Origin: Enterobacter chengduensis
Lineage (GTDB): Bacteria > Pseudomonadota > Gammaproteobacteria > Enterobacterales > Enterobacteriaceae
Direction of reading: 5' to 3'
Assembly: GCF_001984825.2 (NCBI RefSeq)
Contig: NZ_CP043318.1
Location: 2,480,001 to 2,544,000, forward strand
DNA length: 64,000 nucleotides
In this document: piece by piece, positions 61,931 to 64,000 of the stretch
Position numbering within the stretch: the first letter of the stretch is position 1
Layout: the number at the start of each line of letters is the position of its first letter
Position numbers and translations under genes: made by a program
The notes under the pieces: model-generated
Told to the model about the DNA's origin: nothing
The model's input: the letters and a program-made list of their open reading frames with translations, nothing else
Database searches by the model: none

Positions 61931-62857
61931 GTGGCTGCGGTCATCCATAATGAAATGTTGGACGAGATTCTGGCGCAGGTTCGTCCGTTAATTGGAAAGG
62001 GGAAGGTTGCCGACTATATTCCGGCCCTTGCCTCGGTGAGCGGGAACAAGCTGGGAATTGCTATCTGTACCATCGACGGACAGCGGTTCCAGGCAGGCGA
62101 TGCCACTGAACGTTTTTCCATTCAGTCCATTTCGAAAGTGCTGAGCCTGGTTGCGGCGATGCGCCAGTATGAAGAGGAAGAGATCTGGCAGCGCGTGGGC
62201 AAAGATCCGTCCGGCCAGCCGTTTAACTCCCTGCTTCAGCTCGAAATTGAACAGGGTAAACCGCGAAACCCCTTTATTAACGCCGGGGCGCTGGTGGTGT
62301 GCGATATGCTGCAAAGCCGCCTCAGCGCGCCGCGCCAGCGCATGCTTGAGATCGTTCGCCAGCTCTCGGGCGTGGACGATATAGCCTACGACCCGGTTGT
62401 TGCCCGCTCGGAGTTTGAACACTCCGCCCGTAACGCGGCCATCGCGTGGCTGATGAAATCCTTCGGCAATTTCCATAACGACGTGGCGACGGTGCTGCAA
62501 AACTACTTCCACTACTGCGCGCTGAAAATGAGCTGCGTTGAGCTGGCCCAGACGTTCCTGTTCCTGGCACACCAGGGGCACGCGCCGCATCTCGATCAGG
62601 AGGTCGTTTCTCCGCTGCAGGCGCGCCAGGTAAACGCCCTGATGGCGACCAGCGGGATGTATCAAAACGCCGGTGAGTTTGCCTGGCGGGTTGGGCTTCC
62701 GGCTAAATCCGGCGTTGGCGGCGGAGTGGTGGCGATCGTGCCCCATGAAATGGCGATAGCCGTGTGGAGCCCGGAGCTGGATGAAACGGGAAATTCGCTT
62801 GCAGGCGTGGCGGTTCTGGAGAAACTGACCCAGCGTCTGGGACGTTCGGTATACTGA
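61931..62857 (+). CDS. glsB: Glutaminase B (GlsB/YneH), GTG start
   Basis: The 308-residue beta-lactamase-fold glutaminase has the catalytic Ser66-x-x-Lys69 in SIQSISK, and the [22 protein letters not shown] and [25 protein letters not shown] regions of the family. It converts glutamine to glutamate and ammonia in the cytoplasm. It matches E. coli YneH in length and order. GGAG precedes the GTG start. It overlaps yneG by one base (TGATG). Confidence 0.96.
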   Translation: MAAVIHNEMLDEILAQVRPLIGKGKVADYIPALASVSGNKLGIAICTIDGQRFQAGDATERFSIQSISKVLSLVAAMRQYEEEEIWQRVGKDPSGQPFNSLLQLEIEQGKPRNPFINAGALVVCDMLQSRLSAPRQRMLEIVRQLSGVDDIAYDPVVARSEFEHSARNAAIAWLMKSFGNFHNDVATVLQNYFHYCALKMSCVELAQTFLFLAHQGHAPHLDQEVVSPLQARQVNALMATSGMYQNAGEFAWRVGLPAKSGVGGGVVAIVPHEMAIAVWSPELDETGNSLAGVAVLEKLTQRLGRSVY

Positions 62858-63213
62858 TGTCCGATCTGGATCCTCTTTTTTCCCGCCTGGCGGGATCGAC
62901 ATTTCGCTCGCGCTTTCGCTTAGGCGAGAAGGAACGACGGTACTGCTGGGACAAAGGTCCCGAAACCATTGACCAGCACGCCGCTGATTTTATTGAAAAG
63001 CGGCTTGCGCCCGCTCACCCCGTAAACGACGGCAAGCAGACGCCGATGCGAGGTCACCCGGTATTTATCGCCCAGCATGCCACCGCCACCTGCTGTCGGG
63101 GCTGTCTGGAAAAATGGCATAATATTCCGCAGGGCGTCACGCTCACCGCGCAGCAACGGTATTATATCGTCAGCGTTATTCATCACTGGCTGGTACTGCA
63201 AATGAACGCCTAA
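62857..63213 (+). CDS. yneG: YneG, DUF4186 protein
   Basis: The 118-residue protein is the orthologue of E. coli YneG (DUF4186). It has a conserved basic/aromatic core (RSRFRLGEKERRYCWDKG) and a Cys/His-containing stretch (AQHATATCCRGCLEKWHNIP) that could bind a metal. Its function is unknown. Its start is coupled to the glsB stop, so both are expressed together. Confidence 0.92.
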   Translation: MSDLDPLFSRLAGSTFRSRFRLGEKERRYCWDKGPETIDQHAADFIEKRLAPAHPVNDGKQTPMRGHPVFIAQHATATCCRGCLEKWHNIPQGVTLTAQQRYYIVSVIHHWLVLQMNA

Positions 63214-63326
63214 ATTTGACGAGTTATGCTCCCGTTATATTTGTGTTATAGATGCATCCCAAGTGAGCCCCGATCATGCTGACGACCGCAATTATTGCCA
63301 TAAGCCATCACATGGAATGATATTTG

Positions 63327-64000
63327 ATGCGATCTGCCCTTACCGCTTTCAGGCCGTTCCAGCCCGACACGCCGCTGCGAAATGCCGCGACGATCTTTAT
63401 TCTCACCACCTTATTTTATTTTGTGGGTGCGGAATTGCGTCTCGTGGAGGCCTTGTCGCTGTTCTGGCCGCTAAATGGCGTAATGGCAGGGATCTTTGCC
63501 CGCTATGTTTACCTGAATCGCCTGCATTACTACGCGGTATCCTACGTCGCCATGCTGCTGTACGACGCGGTGACGACGAGCTGGGGTATCGCCTCCGTGA
63601 CGATCAACCTGTCGAACATGGTCTTCATCGTCGTTGTGGCCGTGCTGATTCAGCGTGACAGGCGGTTGATGAAGAAAACCCCCGATCCGCTTAACGCATT
63701 GCGCCTGTTTAACTACTGCCTGATTGCCGCGCTGCTGTGCGCCTTGCTCGGCGCGCTGGGCTCGGTCGGGATTGACCGTAACACCTTCTGGCCGCTGTTT
63801 GCCGACTGGTTCAGCGAACAGTTCTCAACCGGCGTGCTGGTAGTGCCCTGTATGCTCACGTTGCGTATGCCCGGGGACGCGCTCAGGTTACGTCTGGAGA
63901 GACTGCTGCCGGTGATTGCGCTGATCGTCTCGGTGGCCGCGTCGGTGGCGATCGGCGGCGCGGGCAGCCTCTGTTTTCCGCTACCGGCGCTTATCTGGTG
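63327..64000 (+). CDS. dgcF: Diguanylate cyclase DgcF (YneF-type), N-terminal membrane domain (partial)
   Basis: Translation from ATG 63327 runs open to the window edge (224 codons). It gives six to seven transmembrane helices (FILTTLFYFVGAELRLVEAL, VMAGIFARYV, YYAVSYVAMLLYDAV, and so on) resembling a MASE1/MASE2-type sensor, and the stretch LFADWFSEQFSTGVLVVPCML matches E. coli YneF. In E. coli yneF follows yneG, and its C-terminus is a GGDEF domain making c-di-GMP; that part lies beyond the window, so catalytic activity is inferred. Confidence 0.85.
   Translation, partial: MRSALTAFRPFQPDTPLRNAATIFILTTLFYFVGAELRLVEALSLFWPLNGVMAGIFARYVYLNRLHYYAVSYVAMLLYDAVTTSWGIASVTINLSNMVFIVVVAVLIQRDRRLMKKTPDPLNALRLFNYCLIAALLCALLGALGSVGIDRNTFWPLFADWFSEQFSTGVLVVPCMLTLRMPGDALRLRLERLLPVIALIVSVAASVAIGGAGSLCFPLPALIW

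Overview
The window looks like a chromosome segment of an enterobacterium close to Enterobacter (E. cloacae complex) or Lelliottia. Most proteins are recognisable orthologues of E. coli K-12 proteins from minutes 32-34, and their order is often kept. However, the codon usage is GC-rich and several loci foreign to K-12 are interspersed: an orphan urea ABC transporter, a CIO-type quinol oxidase, tandem PhzF genes and a sialidase-like sugar-acid cluster. I infer the genus from gene content only. No rRNA, tRNA, insertion sequence, prophage or CRISPR array was seen.

Layout. 1-6652: the N-terminal part of a membrane PQQ dehydrogenase, a PcaQ-like LysR regulator, an SDR, and a ydeI-ydeJ stress block with a DUF421 gene and a second SDR. 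6653-12446: minus-strand operons, namely cioAB with a GH13 trehalose-synthase-like gene, then the yciGFE stress operon. 12973-18775: hglS (ydcJ), a type-B carboxylesterase, and a LysR/aminotransferase/solute-binding-protein group. 19018-29956: the E. coli-colinear run opgD-rimL-ydcK-tehB-ydcL-ydcO-sutR-rlhA-yncJ, lacking tehA and with an EamA/AraC pair inserted. 30199-39845: a small unknown protein, a candidate sRNA, ftrA/rhodanese, a MetE-like methyltransferase behind MetJ boxes, urtABCDE behind a sigma-54 promoter, and zinT behind a Zur box. 39892-46526: ydeE-eamA-marB-marA-marR-marC-sotB, interrupted by an AT-rich LprI-domain gene that lies between REP elements. 46704-57285: tandem PhzF genes, then a divergent catabolic cluster (SDR, YhcH, sialidase-like protein, SSS symporter, DapA-family aldolase, Fe-ADH / DUF1537 kinase, PdxA2, DeoR). 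57365-64000: a GNAT gene and the colinear ptrR-sad-(MCP)-glsB-yneG-dgcF run, the last gene leaving the window.

How the genes work together. Several small regulons are readable directly from DNA sites: MarR operators plus a marbox, a perfect Zur palindrome, three tandem MetJ boxes, a GG-N10-GC sigma-54 promoter with an NtrC-like site, and palindromes in the ydcO/sutR, yciG, ptrR/sad and kinase intergenic regions. The least described system is the divergent cluster at 48308-57285. A four-carbon acid sugar kinase and PdxA2 (known elsewhere to turn C4 sugar-acid phosphates into DHAP) sit opposite a Na+ symporter, a pyruvate-type aldolase, an Fe-ADH and a cytoplasmic Asp-box propeller protein. This suggests an uncharacterised route for an acidic sugar.
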